Notes: generated by a model from the sequence alone, not told the origin. Shown: positions 22,219 through 33,099, numbered from the stretch's first letter. The stretch is DNA of 64,000 nt from Aedes albopictus (GCF_035046485.1 NC_085137.1:42277155-42341154); one strand, 5' to 3'. Numbers and translations are program-made.

Positions 22219-22641
22219 CTACCAGTACTTGTTATATCCCAGGCCGTATCCATTGCCATATCCATACCCACCGTAGTTCCACAGACCGTTATCCACAACC
22301 TTGGTAACAACCGGAGGAGCAGAGTACCCCCAGCTCTTTCCGTAGACTGGCCAGTTTCCATACACGTTCGGGTAGGCAGCGTACTTTCCGTAGGCAACAT
22401 CTGGGACAACAGCGATCTTACCGCCGCCGTACAATCCACCGTAGGCTGGCCAAACCGTGCTAGTCTTCACGGGCCATGGGTTGGTATAGACCACAACATC
22501 GTTGGCATATGGAGCAGGGGATCCTTCGGTGCTGATGGCCAGAACCAGGGCGATGACGGCGATGATGAGCTGTTATGTTGATGTTTGGTTCAAATTCTCA
22601 TGGAATGCAATGCTCAATTCATCAAAGACGCTTACCTTCAT
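22219..22641 (-). CDS. Secreted Tyr/Gly/Trp-rich cuticle-type protein, 118 aa
   Basis: Exon 1 is ATG-AAG (22,636-22,641), the intron is 66 bp, and exon 2 is 22,569-22,219. The signal peptide is LIIAVIALVLAISTEGS. The mature chain starts PAPYANDVV and carries NPWPVKTSTVWPAYGGLYGG, KYAAYPNVYGNWPVYGKSWG, a VVDNGLWNYGGYG block and a Gly/Tyr tail ending GLGYNKYW. There is no cysteine. It is one of four close paralogues (also at 23,218, 45,061 and 46,245); this copy and the gene at 23,218 form a divergent pair with 576 bp between start codons. A structural cuticular protein of the low-complexity Gly/Trp class (CPLCG/CPLCW-like) is likely. The poly(A) signal is on the minus strand at 22,190-22,195. 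TATAAATATA at 22,721-22,730 is the likely TATA box. Confidence 0.87.
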
Positions 22642-22720
22642 ATTTGAGCTTTCGAATTTGCTTCACGTTGTTAATCCTTCGAAACACTTTGTGAACTGCT
22701 ATCATTCGTGGTAAACCTTC

Positions 22721-22730
22721 TATATTTATA
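22721..22730 (-). promoter_or_regulatory. TATA box of the gene at 22,219
   Basis: TATAAATATA on the minus strand, about 80 bp upstream of the start codon, with a CAGTTC phrase roughly 30 bp downstream as a weak initiator. Confidence 0.65.
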
Positions 22731-22859
22731 CTTAACCCAGTTTGAATGAAAAAACCCAATGGATAAGAACTCAGTTTATAACTGAATGATTTTATTAGCA
22801 GGCAATAAGATCATTACTTGAAAGTGAGACAAACATAGTCTGACGGTGCTAACATTGAC

Positions 22860-23085
22860 CTAATTACTACTATAGAAGGCCATTTCCTTTTCATGCGCAA
22901 TCATGTGAAACATACTGAAACAAATAATGCGACCATTATTGATGCTCCTTGTCGGTCACACAAGGTGATTTCGCAATAGAGTGTGCAAAATTTGGTTTTG
23001 AGAATTGAGTAGAACAGAGTCATTGCCTAACCTTGCAAAGGAATTTGATAACCTGTTTGCTATGCTCCCAGAGGTGAGCCTCATG
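22860..23085. promoter_or_regulatory. Conserved block in the divergent intergenic region
   Basis: Shares long runs with 45,780-46,110 in the other divergent pair: CCTTTTC.TGCGCA, GTGAAACATACTGAAACAAA, then GGTCACAC, GGTGATTTCGCAAT and GTAGAACA.AGTCAT. The order and spacing are kept although the surrounding sequence has changed. Retention between duplicated gene pairs suggests shared control elements, or simply recent common origin. Confidence 0.55.
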
Positions 23086-23131
23086 AGGAACTTTGAAGAC
23101 TATTTCGCATTCTTATTGCAAGCGCAGTCAT

Positions 23132-23167
23132 TATAAAAAGAAACCAATTCAATGGTTCGACATCAGT
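23132..23167 (+). promoter_or_regulatory. Core promoter: TATAAAAA and TCAGT initiator
   Basis: TATAAAAA at 23,132-23,139 with TCAGT at 23,163-23,167, the standard spacing. The start codon follows at 23,218. Confidence 0.8.
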
Positions 23168-23217
23168 CATCTAGGGTTGCTCAAAGTGTACAATCAACTC
23201 AACTTGCAGTGTAACAA

Positions 23218-23634
23218 TGAAGGTAGTTATCTGAGGTGTTTGACATTAGAACTTATTCAAGACCCTCATCTTAATCGAATTCTCCACAGCTCACGATTGC
23301 CGTTATCGCATTGGTTCTGGCCATCAGCGCCGGAGCATCTCCCGCTCCATATGCCCACGATGTTGTGGCCTATGCCAACCCATGGCCCGTGAAGGCCAGC
23401 ACGGTTTGGCCAGCCTATGGTGGATTGTACGGAGGTAAGGTTGCTGTGGTTCCAGAAGTTGGTTACGAAAAGTACGCTGCCTACCCGAACGTGTATGGAA
23501 ACTGGCCAGCCTACGGAAAGAGCTGGGGATACTCTGCTCCGGTTGTTTCCAAGGTTGTGGACAACGGTCTGTGGAACTACGGTGGATACGGATATGGACA
23601 TGGATACGGTCTGGGATATAACAAGTACTGGTAG
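23218..23634 (+). CDS. Secreted Tyr/Gly/Trp-rich cuticle-type protein, 116 aa
   Basis: Exon 1 is ATG-AAG (23,218-23,223). A 66-bp GT-AG intron follows, then exon 2 at 23,290-23,634. The signal peptide LTIAVIALVLAISAGAS precedes PAPYAHDVVAYANPWPVK and the paralogue-typical blocks KYAAYPNVYGNWPAYGKSWG and GLWNYGGYGYGHGYG, ending GLGYNKYW. The intron phase, promoter and sequence are close to the partner gene at 22,219 on the opposite strand and to the pair at 45-46 kb. The poly(A) signal AATAAA is at 23,658-23,663. A LINE begins only about 30 bp further on, so the 3' end of the transcription unit is bounded by a transposon. Confidence 0.88.
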
Positions 23635-24765
23635 TAAGGTTTCCATTACGGATCATGAATAAAATACTAATATTGCATTTTTAAATACAATACTTACCTT
23701 ACCTTACCGATCAGACTAAGGCCTGAGTGACCTCGTTGTTCATAGTAATCGTCTCCATTCTAGTTGGTCCATGGCTGTTTGTCTCCAGTTTCGCATTCTG
23801 TGAAGGGTCTGCAGATCGTCCTCCACTTGATCGATCGACCTAGCTCGCTGCGCACCAAGTCTTCTTGTACCAGCCGGATGACTCTCGAGAACCATTTTAG
23901 TCGGGTTGCTTTGCTATCCGACTTCCTGATGACGTGACCCGCCCACCGTAGCCTCCCATTTTTGCGGTGTGGACGATGGTTGGTTCTCTCAGCAGCTGAT
24001 GCAGTTCGTGGTTCATTCGCCTTCTCAAATTCCTGTCTTCCAGCTGCACTCCGCCGTAGATGGTACGCAGCACCTTCCGTTCGAAAACTCCAAGGACGTG
24101 TTGGTCCTCTGCACGTAGAGTCTATGCTTCGTGCCCATAGAGGACTACCGGTCAAATCAGCGTTTTGTAGATAGTTAACTTCGTGTTACGGCGAACTTTA
24201 TTCGATCGTAGAGTTCTGCGGAGTCCAAAGTAAGCACGGTTTCCTGCTACAATGCGCCTCTGAATTTCTCTGCTGGTGTCGTTGTCGGCGGTCACCAGTG
24301 AGCCCAAGTACACGAATTCTTCAACTGCCACGATTTCATCACCGTCGATAGAAATTCGGGGTGGTGGGTGCGGTTGTTCTTCCCTGGAGCCCTTTGCCAT
24401 CATGTGCTTTATTTCGACACATTAATGACAAATTCGATTTACCTGGCTTCACTCTTTAGTTGGATGTACGTTTCCGCCATCGTCTCAAATTTACGAGCTA
24501 TAATATCCATATCATCAACGAAACCGAGCAGCTGAACGGACTTCGTAAAAATCGTTCCACTCGTGTATATCCCCGCTCTCCTTATTACACCCTTTACAGC
24601 AATGTTTAACAGCAAGCACGAAAGACCATCACCTTGCCGTAACCCTCTGCAAGATTCGAAGAGACTCGAGGGTGTCCCTGATACTCAAACTACGCACATC
24701 ACTCGATTCATCGTCGCCTTGATCAATCGTATTAGTTTATTCGGGAATCCGTATTCGTGCATAAT

Positions 24766-25077
24766 CTACCATAGCTGTTCTCGATCGATTGTATCATACG
24801 CCGATTTGAAATCGATGAACAAGTGATGTGTGGGCACGTTGTATTCGCGGCATTTCTGCAACACCTGGCGGATGGCGAACATCTGATCCGTTGTAGCGCG
24901 TTCACTCATAAATCCAGCCTGATATTGCCCCACGAACTCTCTTGCAATCGGTGATAGACGGCGGCATAAAATTTGAGAGAGTATCTTGTAGGCAGCGCTC
25001 AGTAGTGTGATCGCGCGGTAGTTCCCGCAATCCAACTTGTCGCCCTTTTTGTAGATGGGACAAACGATACCTTCCAT
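24766..25077 (-). pseudogene. LINE reverse transcriptase fragment
   Basis: 104 codons of RT fingers/palm: PIYKKGDKLDCGNYRAITLL, then GQYQAGFM..RATTDQ and FIDFKSAYDTIDREQLW, where the Asp of FIDFKSAYD is a catalytic metal ligand. The downstream YADD region (about 24,480-24,560) is out of frame. Typical of RTE-type elements. Confidence 0.8.
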
Positions 25078-25101
25078 CCATTCCTCCGGTAATACTTCCT
25101 C

Positions 25102-25796
25102 CTACCAAATCTTGGTAATGACCCAGTGTAGTGCTCTCACCAGTGCTTCTCCACCGTATTTTAGAAGCTCGCTTGGTAGTTGATCTGCTCCAGCGGCTTT
25201 GTTGTTTTTCAACCGGCCAACCTCCTCCTCAATCTCTTGGAGGTCAGGGGCCGGAAGTCTTTCGTCCTGTGCACATACTCTCAGATCTGTCACCACGCCA
25301 CCTTCGGTACTTGCAACGTCGCCATTGAGGTGCTCATCGTAATGCTGCCGCCACCTGTCGACTACCTCACGCTCGCTCGTGAGAATATTCCCGTCATTAT
25401 CTCGGCACATGTCGGCTTGTGGCATGAAGCCTCTGTGCGAGCGGTTCAGCTTCTCGTAGAATTTCGTGTGTCCTTAGCGCGGTACAGCTCTTCCATCGCT
25501 TCGCGATCTCGTTCTTCCTGCTGGCGCTTCTTCATCTGGAAGACTGAGTTCTGCCTGTTCCGCGCCTGTTTGTATCGTGTCTCATTCGCTCTCGTACGGT
25601 GTTGCAGCATTCTCGCCCATGCTGCATTCTTCTCGTTTTTCAACTGTTCACATTCGCCGTCGTACCAGTCGTTTCTGTGATTCGGAGTCGCGAAGCCTAG
25701 TGCTGTAGCCGAGGTACTTCCTATGGCGGATCGGATGTCCCTCCAGCCATCTTCAAGTGTAGCTGTGCCAAGCTGCTCTTGCGTTGGTAGGGCCAC
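25102..25796 (-). pseudogene. LINE EN-RT linker fragments
   Basis: Two frames (25,446-25,796 and 25,102-25,425) give a charged linker with NDWYDGECEQLKNEKNAAW and then LKNNKAAGADQLPSELLKYG, the entry to the RT domain. The frame break between them at about 25,430-25,450 shows the element is inactive. Confidence 0.7.
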
Positions 25797-26007
25797 TGCT
25801 ATCTGCTGCGCGTAGTCACTTCTACGTTACGCAGCTGCTCGATGTTGAGCCGCGGCGTTCGACTTCGACGCATGGTGATAACTGTCGATAGTTTTGAGCG
25901 CATGCATACAGCTACTAAGTAGTGATCCGAATCTATATTCGCACTGCAGGTATGTGCGGACATTGGTTATTTACGAGAAGAATTTATCCGTCGATTAGAA
26001 CGTAGTA

Positions 26008-26302
26008 CACAGAAAAAAATATTCATGTAAAATTCAGCGGGAAATCATGCACATAAAGGGAATGCTAGAGTTAGTGCATATTTACATGAGATATCATGTA
26101 AAATTACGTTACAATCGTGTAAATTTCCACTAATAGTCGCGTAACCGGTTGGAGTCCATGATGGTTTACGCGATGGTTGGCGGAAGTTTACACGATGATA
26201 ATGTAATTTTACATTATATCTCATGTAAAAGTGCACTAACTCTAGCATTCCCTTTATGTGCATGATTTCTCGCTGAATTTTAATTACATATTTTTTTCTG
26301 TG
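26008..26302. mobile_element. 295-bp MITE in the LINE endonuclease, TA target
   Basis: The ends CACAGAAAAAAAT and ATTTTTTTCTGTG are inverted, with TA at 26,006-26,007 and 26,303-26,304. The arms match inward for over 100 bp (CATGCACATAAAGGGAATGC against its complement). Flanking LINE sequence resumes exactly after removal: GATTAGAACGTA then GATTTG, matching the homologous site at about 420-440. Confidence 0.85.
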
Positions 26303-26483
26303 TAGATTTGGTTTTCTGTTTGATTGTCGGATGATCTCCAGGTGGCTTTGTGGATATCTTTGCGGGGGAAGAAGGTGTTTCGGACTACCATACCACGGGA
26401 GGCTGCAAAGTTTACGCATCGCTGGCTGTTATCATTCTCCAACTTAGGAATTTGCGGAGTGTGGACTTAAAAAATAATATGTT

Positions 26484-27900
26484 TTTGATAGATTTCACTC
26501 ATGAGCACCCATGGTGGTGCAGAGGGTAGAATTGAAAGATCTTTATCCTGGACGATTGTTGGCCTTCGGCTTGACCTGTGGCCAGGTCAAATATTTGTTG
26601 ACTTCCTTCATTTCCTTGTAGAGGTTACGCCGCTATGTGCCTCTGGGCCTACCTCTGCTGCGATGTCCTGCTGGGTTCCAATCTAAAGCCTTCTATGCAA
26701 GAGTATATCAGAATTTGACACTATGCCAATCTTTGTACACCAAAGTTCGGTCATTGGATTTCGCTCAGTCTTCTTGGATCTCAAGCTACATACGGCATGC
26801 TTCATTGCATATCATACTCAGCTGCTGGATGCCGGAGTAGATGCTTTTTGAGCCGCATCTCCTTGGTGAACAGACGCTCTGGACGTACCTTCTCAATATA
26901 GCTGAAGTCAGAAGGACAATAGTGCAAAAGCTGCACTACCAGCTAAGCACTCAGCTCTTAGCAGACGGTCTTTGTCCCCGGACAACTTGGTCCAGAGAAT
27001 GTGTAGGGATGAGATTAGCTGGAATGCCGTTTCAACGGCTATCACCCATATCGTCTGGGAGCTACAGAGGAGGTGGCGCGTGGACTCGGAGAATGGCTAG
27101 TCCAGATGCAGTACAAGAGGTGGGACAGGGGTTCGAAGTCGGCTTCGTAGGTCATACCGGTGCCCTGCGGTCGAGATCGACCCTTACAGCGATTAAGTGG
27201 CCGCGGAGAGGAAGTCTCGGTAGCGGTGCTGTCGTGGCGTCAGTCTACTGGGTTGGATCCGAGCCCGTGGTTGGAAAGGGGTCCCCGGCAAGGGTCGGGG
27301 TAGGTGAGACCCTGCTGTCTGCAACCTACGGATGCATCTGATAGGGCCTGAAGGGTAGTGATACCCTTTCTTACGGGCAGGTCAGATCGGGTTGCATGTG
27401 GGCATCAGTTCTTGATGTCCGCTCAGCAGTAGGGCGCGGGCGGGGTTGACCCTGCCCGCCTTCCGAGGACAAAGGGAGTGGCGAGGACCACTCGGGAAAC
27501 TGGCTAAGCGCCAGCATGCTATCGTGATGGACTCTCCAGAGCGAGTCATCGATGTTCGTTGCTGCTAGGCTACGGCAGCTAACCTTGAGGGTGCGATATG
27601 CACTAGCCCCTCTCTGAAGCAATACCTTCTTGGTGGTTCCGGAGAGACGTAGGGTTTGGCGACCATAGGAATGTGTTTTAGTGGGTCGAGGAGAGAGTAG
27701 TCCTGGCTTCTACTGGCGTTGTAGAAGACGGCCTTAACCCCACACTAAAAAAAAAAAAAAAGACGGTCTTTGTCATCGATTGACTTGTGGAAGCATGAGG
27801 TAGGAACTTACGCGGACCAGAGCTATGTTGGACGCTCTAGGTCAACTCACCATTTGGCAGGTCATATTCTGAAAAGACTCGGCGGTACGGACGTTCTATT
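26484..27900 (-). mobile_element. RTE-like LINE C-terminal remnant
   Basis: Minus-strand translation near 26,700-26,545 gives WNPAGHRSRGRPRGT, a stop, then RRNLYKEMKEVNKYLTWPQVK, the usual C-terminal tail of RTE-type polymerases (Arg/Gly/Pro followed by a Trp-containing helix). The sequence to 27,900 appears to be the decayed upstream part, split by the R1-like insertion at 26,977-27,760. Confidence 0.55.
26977..27760 (+). mobile_element. R1-like LINE, 5'-truncated, with poly(A) and 14-bp TSD
   Basis: Flanked by a perfect 14-bp duplication AGACGGTCTTTGTC (26,963-26,976 and 27,761-27,774) and ending in a run of A at 27,747-27,760. The first codons read VQRMCRDEISWNAV then ELQRRWRVDSENG and a stop, the C-terminus typical of R1-clade ORF2. 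The rest is a GC-rich 3' UTR. A clean case of target-primed reverse transcription. Confidence 0.85.
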
Positions 27901-28016
27901 GTATTTGATTGAGTAGGTCAAATGAAAATAAGTTTGCCAAAGTAAACATATATTTCAAATTCCGTAGATAGTATCACAAAGCCGAAATTAGCCAAAGACC
28001 GTCGAACTCAATCTGC

Positions 28017-28454
28017 TTACGCAGCAGGAGCCAGATTGAGCTGTTGCTGGGAGATCTCGTGTCCGGGCAGAGGAGCCTCGTGGATGGCTCCACGGTTGGC
28101 AGCTAGATAGCGAGCTTCCTTCTGCAGGAGAACGGCCGGAGCGGAGTAAGCAATAGGGGCTTGGTAAGCGGTGGCGTAGTAAGCCGGATAGGAGTAGGGA
28201 GCAAAGGCTGGGGCGGCGGCGTACGAAAGGGCTGGGAACTCGGTAAACTGCGTTGGATCCGACCGGCTGCTCTGGACAACGGTGGTATGTCCCGGGTAAG
28301 CCGCTAGCGGAGCGCTGTACAGCAACGGGGCATATCCAGCTTCGGCGGCCACGGCGAGAGCCATCATGACTACAGCTGCGATGCACTGTGAAGAGGTAGA
28401 CGAGTAAATCGAGATATCCAAAGGAGTTCAAGAAAAGATCTCACTTACCTTCAT
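28017..28454 (-). CDS. Retinin-domain (CPLCA-type) cuticle protein, 124 aa
   Basis: Exon 1 is ATG-AAG (28,449-28,454), the intron is 63 bp, and exon 2 is 28,385-28,017. The signal peptide [17 protein letters not shown] is followed by an Ala/Tyr/Pro-rich middle and a C-terminal retinin-like domain: [20 protein letters not shown] then EISQQQLNLAPAA. In flies and mosquitoes this domain marks secreted low-complexity alanine-rich cuticle proteins (corneal retinin is the founding member). Paralogues lie at 36,713 and 59,741. The longer open frame starting upstream at 28,421 reads through intron sequence and was rejected. A TATATATA on the minus strand at 28,526-28,533 is the likely promoter. Confidence 0.9.
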
Positions 28455-28525
28455 GATTGCAATGGTTGGTTGTTTGTTCTTTGATGTCAGAATAATTCTG
28501 TGATCTCTCCAGGACTTTTTATCAC

Positions 28526-28533
28526 TATATATA
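28526..28533 (-). promoter_or_regulatory. TATA box of the gene at 28,017
   Basis: TATATATA on the minus strand, about 75 bp before the start codon, the usual distance in the neighbouring cuticle genes. Confidence 0.6.
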
Positions 28534-28559
28534 CCCCAAAATTAATTACCATCGTCGAC

Positions 28560-29515
28560 GTCATCATCCGCTACAAGCTGCAAAACTGGATCCAGTGCAA
28601 TTACTTCCTTATTCGTCCTTTACACAAAAGAAGTTCAGAAAAATTGTGAACAGTTTATGGTCTTCAAAGAGGTGATCTAGTTTTGGTCTTTTTTTCCTAC
28701 GCGATTCTCAGCTTCATCCGCCCATAATTTAATAATAATATGCGCTCAACAAGTCAGGAGCAACAAAACAAATATCCCACGCTACCCCGCTGATCGCCGT
28801 CCGTACATCGTAACGGGGCAAGCACCACCATGTGGTCTTATTTTGTAATACCAACAACGTAGGGCATGGTGGGACAAATGTTGGATACAAACGTAGTTGT
28901 TAATCTCTTAGTTCATCTCGATAATGTTGAAACTAACCCTTACCTCACTGTACCCTAAATAGTACACACTTCCCGCATTGTATCAGCTCGGAACTTGCGC
29001 GCGCAAAACGCGTCCATTGAACCGCTGCTGATGCGATCGAACACCACGCCAACTCCCCATCCATAGAGTGGCGGTGGCTCTGCGGCAGCGGTAACAGATG
29101 GTTCCACGACCAGCCCTGATCTACACGCATTCTTCGTTGTCGATATTCGATACGCGCGGCCTGGCAAATCCGGTTCCACACAGTTAGTCCAGCGTAGCCG
29201 CGGCCGCCGCCGTCGCCGGTGTCACATTCGCACTATGATCATTACAATTCACGGCAAAGCAAAACCAACAGAACAACAACGGTTGAGGTATGGCGTACAC
29301 TCGCGAGCGCGCGCGCGCGCGGTGATGATCCCTTCGGGGCCCTCCTGTCGGTGCAAGTAGGTATGAATGTACGCACGATATCGCTGACGACCATATATTT
29401 CTTTGACTACATTGCTCCCTGTAGCGTGCTGAATGAGCGAATGATCTCGATAGTGATGTTGAGAGTCGTCGGCGCGGTTCCTTTCTTTCTGTTTTTTTTT
29501 CTAGCCCTCAGGTGA
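28560..29515. other. CpG-rich non-coding stretch with (GC)n tract
   Basis: From about 28,970 to 29,345 the base composition turns sharply GC- and CpG-rich (CGCGCGCAAAACGCG, GCCGCGGCCGCCGCCGTCGC), with an alternating GC tract at 29,307-29,321. Open frames on the minus strand (28,945-29,181 and 28,955-29,179) show no recognisable domain. It could be the 5' UTR or promoter of an unannotated transcript, or decayed transposon DNA. Confidence 0.45.
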
Positions 29516-30059
29516 TGTGATTCAACATCATGCTGACCATCCGCAATGCGCGGTGGGTTTTGTTGGGAGAAAATGTTCGAAAATAATTGTGAAAATATTG
29601 AGATGTTTTTTTTATTTATGTGAAAAATATTCAAATTTAGTATTTTGTCGACCTAATGTTTCATTCAATTTGTATTTTTTCTTTGACCTTACCATATCCT
29701 TGACCGTATCTCTATCCATATCCTTATTTTCTTTTAATTTTTTTCCTCTTATCTTTCGTATGGCGTTTTGTTTCAGAAATATATTTGAAATATATTTGAA
29801 TTTTTGCAGATTCGAGACATGACTTTGATTTGGTAAGGGATATCGGTTTGTACTATAGGAAGGGATGTTTCAATGCGTATTAGATATACAGTACTGTTCT
29901 GTTTTTATATCCCCCTTTTCAAAAATGGTTCTGAACGTTGGGGTTTGTACATTTGCCTTTTTAATATTTTTCACGCTTCGAAGCGCGCCTTCAATATCCA
30001 TCTTGAAGAAGAGGTCAGAGATTTATACTGAAATGTATCAGAAGGTATCAGAAGGCCGG
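29516..30059. other. AT-rich non-coding stretch, no gene seen
   Basis: T-rich on the plus strand, with only chance frames such as 29,517-29,822. The right part runs into the 3' end of the LOA/I-type LINE. Confidence 0.5.
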
Positions 30060-30294
30060 CTTCAGAGGCATGTTATCCTCCATTTGGGGCATTTGTGCCA
30101 TCGCCAAAATAACAGCCTATTTCATCATCTACCTGAGGGAAAAGGAAGGAAATAAGGATAAGATGGGGATAAGGGGCAGGTAGGGAAATAGGAAAAGTAC
30201 CCTGTAAGAGGATACTAACGCATAAGCGTACCACAATGGGTTCAAACAGCGCCCTGAAAAGGGTACTGTAATAACGCATAAAGCGAAAGAGAGC

Positions 30295-30900
30295 CTATAG
30301 CTTTTTACCACAGCGGGTTAAGAACAACAGAATATCCTGAAGATTCAGGTTTCTGAAGTCAGTTTCACTTAATAAGTGTTTACCGAATACTCGGAAACGT
30401 AGTTGCGCAAAAACTGGACAGTTACATATCAAATGATACGAAGTTCCATAATCGGATTCACAGCTATCACATGCAAATGAATCAGCTTGCTGAATATTCG
30501 CCATGTAATAGCTGAGTCGGCAGTGGCCAGTCAATGCTTTGACCAGAATGCTGCAATTCTGCTTTGACAGATTTGTAAGATACTTCGCCACTCTTGGAGA
30601 TGGCTCAGTACAATACAATTTGGTTTGACGACATGACGCCAAACTATTCCAGTATTGTCTGTGTTGAGTAGCAGCCCAGGTGTGAATCTGAAGCTTTACC
30701 CAACACTTCGATATCGGAATAGCTGGCTCAGGACCAATGAAGTCATGTGATGCACCAGTGCGAGCTAACTCATCAGCCAATTCATTGCCAGCGATGGAAG
30801 AATGGCCAGGTACCCATACAAGGTGAACAGCGTTTGCTGAATTCAGCTCCTCGATTTGAGTTCGACAAGCGATAACTATATGGGAATGACCACGCTTTTA
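30295..30900 (-). pseudogene. RNase H and C-terminal domain of the LINE
   Basis: The sequence VWVPGHSSIAGNELADELAR (around 30,770-30,840) carries the His and Asp of the RNase H active-site end. After it comes a Cys/His stretch CDSCESDYGTSYHLICNC, the C-terminal zinc-binding motif of LOA/I-type polymerases. The N-terminal RNase H motifs are missing, consistent with a deletion. Confidence 0.75.
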
Positions 30901-31004
30901 ACGATCATTTTAAATTTTCATAGTTGTGGCTTTCACATCCAGAGGCGCGCGCATCGTTTTTCTATGCATTTGATGTTTCACACTAGTGCCTTCTGTTGAC
31001 GATA

Positions 31005-32204
31005 TTACACAACACAGTGATTCGTGCATCTTTTCCACAAGGTGATGGTAGTGTGAACTGGGCGATGGATTTCCATGAAAATCGTGCAAGGTGTTACGTC
31101 TGTTTGTCTGTGTCCATATTCCAATATTGTTCGAACAACAGTTGTGTAAATCCATTTGATATACTTGGGCTTGAGACCCCAAGTTATACCAAAGGTTCGC
31201 CGGCATTGCCCGAAGGCCATACAAGCTTTCTTGATTCTGAACTCAATGTGACGTGTCCAGGAAAGCTTGGAATCAAGAATGACTCCAACGTACTTTACCT
31301 GTTCAGTCACATCGATTTCAGAATCAAAGAGACGCAAAGGTCGAACGCCATTACGGTTTCGCCTTTCCGTGAAAAGAACAATAGATGTTTTACTCGGATT
31401 AACCGAAAGGCCATATTGGCGACACCAACCCTCAACTACCTGAAGGGCGTTTTGCATCAGGTCGAAAAGGGTGCTGATGCACATACCAACCAACAATGTT
31501 AGGTAGTCGTCGGCAAAACCATAAGTAGGAAAACCGCTATTATTGAGTTGCCTCAATAGCGTATTTGCTACGAGATTCCACAAAAGCGGTGATAAGACTC
31601 CCCCTTGGGGGCATCCACAAACACTCAATTTCCTAATCCCTGCTAGACGCAATGTCGAGAAGAGATATCGGTTTTTGATCATCCAATTGGAAACCATTGG
31701 AGATATATCATGACTCCGTGCGGCTTCCAATATGGCATCGAAAGGCACGTTGTCAAAGGCACCCTCGATATCTAAGAAAACACTCAAACAAGATTGCTTT
31801 TGAGCGAATGCTTTCTCGATATCGTAAACAACCTTGTGTAAAAGAGTCACAGTGGACTTACCAGATTGGTAGGCATGTTGGTTCACATGAAGAGGCACGT
31901 TGGCCAGATGAACATCATGGATGTGATGATCCACAATGCGTTCTAAGCATTTCAGAAGAAAAGAGGTCAAACTGATAGGTTTGATACTCTTTGCTTCTTC
32001 ATACGACGCACGACCCACTTTCGGAATAAACTTAACAGTAATATCCCTCCAGGATTTGGAAATATACCCTGTAGCAAAACTACAAACAAGTAGTTGTTTC
32101 AAAACATGTTTGAAATAATCAAATCCCTTCTGAAGCAAAATAGGATAAATCCCATCTGCCCCAGGAGATTTGAAAGGAGCAAAGCTATTACGTGCCCACT
32201 CCAT
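31005..32204 (-). pseudogene. LINE reverse transcriptase
   Basis: An open stretch of about 400 codons. Seen: SPGADGIYPILLQKG, FIPKVGR, LTSFLLKCLERIVD, the catalytic Asp in FLDIEGAFDNV, CPQGGVLSPLLWN and the active-site FADDYLTL. The last 40 or so codons are out of frame with the rest of the RT thumb, so the protein would be truncated. This is the best-preserved part of the element. Confidence 0.85.
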
Positions 32205-32354
32205 CGATTCTATAGTTACAATACTCCGAGCCGAAGCCAGGGAATCGTAACTTCAAGAAAAGACACCGAAGATGTAATATCCACACATCCAGGGAAGTGT
32301 GCTGAATAAGCATTCCAGAACTTCCTCATCAGAGGAAGTTCAAACCGCCATTTG

Positions 32355-33041
32355 ATCAAAAACGATCAATTCTGACTATACATGTCAATGGTTGCTCCTC
32401 CGTGATTGATCTGAACTGGTACCAGTTGCACTGTGATCCAACTGAATAAGGGGCTGGGACATTCCACTTATTCTCAGAGTGCAATTTTAGCAGCTCATGC
32501 ATATTTGATCAATAGCGGCGCCGGCCACGTCCTTATAGTCAGCTGGGAAGGGAAAGGATTGTTAGAGTGTACTGGTTGTTGCTACTAGAGACCGAGAGCA
32601 CTCTGCGTCCCACAACCCGCACGGACTGGGGTATTTGTTAGACGGAAAGGATGGGAGATCTGGGAGTCACCGTTGGGACGGTGATGCGATCCATGGATAG
32701 GGTTATTTATAGTGTTCGTGATAGATTGTGTGGTGAATAAGGTGAATAAGATCAAGCGGCACAGCACGCTTTGGTTGCATAACTTATTGGCGTTATATAT
32801 ACACTGTGCTGTGAGTGGAAGTTGGAAGGGAGGGAAACGACTTTTTTTTCAATTCGTTTCTGGTTCTAGCGATGGCTATGAACATATGAATATACGTGAG
32901 TTGTATATGTAGAGAAGAGAGAGTGAGAGAGAAAGTGGATAGAAAGATACAAAGTAGGATGAAAAGGACGGGTCAGGGATTGAACCCATGACCTTCTGCA
33001 TACGAATCAGAAGCGGTAGCCACTAGACCACCAAGCCCGTC
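32355..33041 (-). mobile_element. 687-bp tRNA-headed SINE with 26-bp TSD
   Basis: A perfect 26-bp direct repeat beginning TCAGAGGAAGTTCAAACCGC occurs at 32,329-32,354 and 33,042-33,067. The minus-strand insert starts with a tRNA-like head (A box GGTGGTCTAGTGGCTAC, B box GGGTTCAATCC at about 32,975-33,030), followed by an unusually long body. The A-containing 3' end abuts the left repeat. No open frame of note. The long body makes it larger than a typical SINE, so part may come from a partner LINE. Confidence 0.8.
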
Positions 33042-33099
33042 TCAGAGGAAGTTCAAACCGCCATTTGGCAGACGAAGTTCGTTCACTCGGAAATCCTTA

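Larger units (their letters stand above)
23690..26480 (-). mobile_element. RTE-like LINE, decayed, 3' tail (TAAGG)n
   Basis: A minus-strand LINE of the same type as the fragment at 1-1,310. The 3' end carries a short (TAAGG)n tail at about 23,690-23,707. Going upstream come the C-terminal region (RRMNHELHQL-like, GRLRWAGHVIR), FVYLGSLVTADNDTSREIQRRI, RT core pieces and, beyond 25.1 kb, the EN-RT linker and endonuclease. Frameshifts separate the pieces. A 295-bp MITE (26,008-26,302) interrupts the endonuclease. It cannot be autonomous. Confidence 0.8.

Noticed and set aside
23266..23646. 126-residue minus-strand frame, and similar ones at 22,162, 45,028 and 46,310
   Set aside because: Conserved only because they are antisense to the paralogous cuticle coding exons.
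26501..27341. Plus-strand frames of 60-166 codons
   Set aside because: They run across the junction of the RTE-like remnant and the R1-like insertion. Only the short R1 C-terminus is recognisable.
28385..28421. Upstream methionine for the retinin gene
   Set aside because: The extra residues come from intron sequence. The ATG-AAG exon at 28,449 with GT-AG junctions gives the family signal peptide.
29219..29515. 98-residue plus-strand frame in the CpG-rich segment
   Set aside because: No domain, no signal peptide and an arbitrary start. It is better described as unexplained GC-rich DNA.
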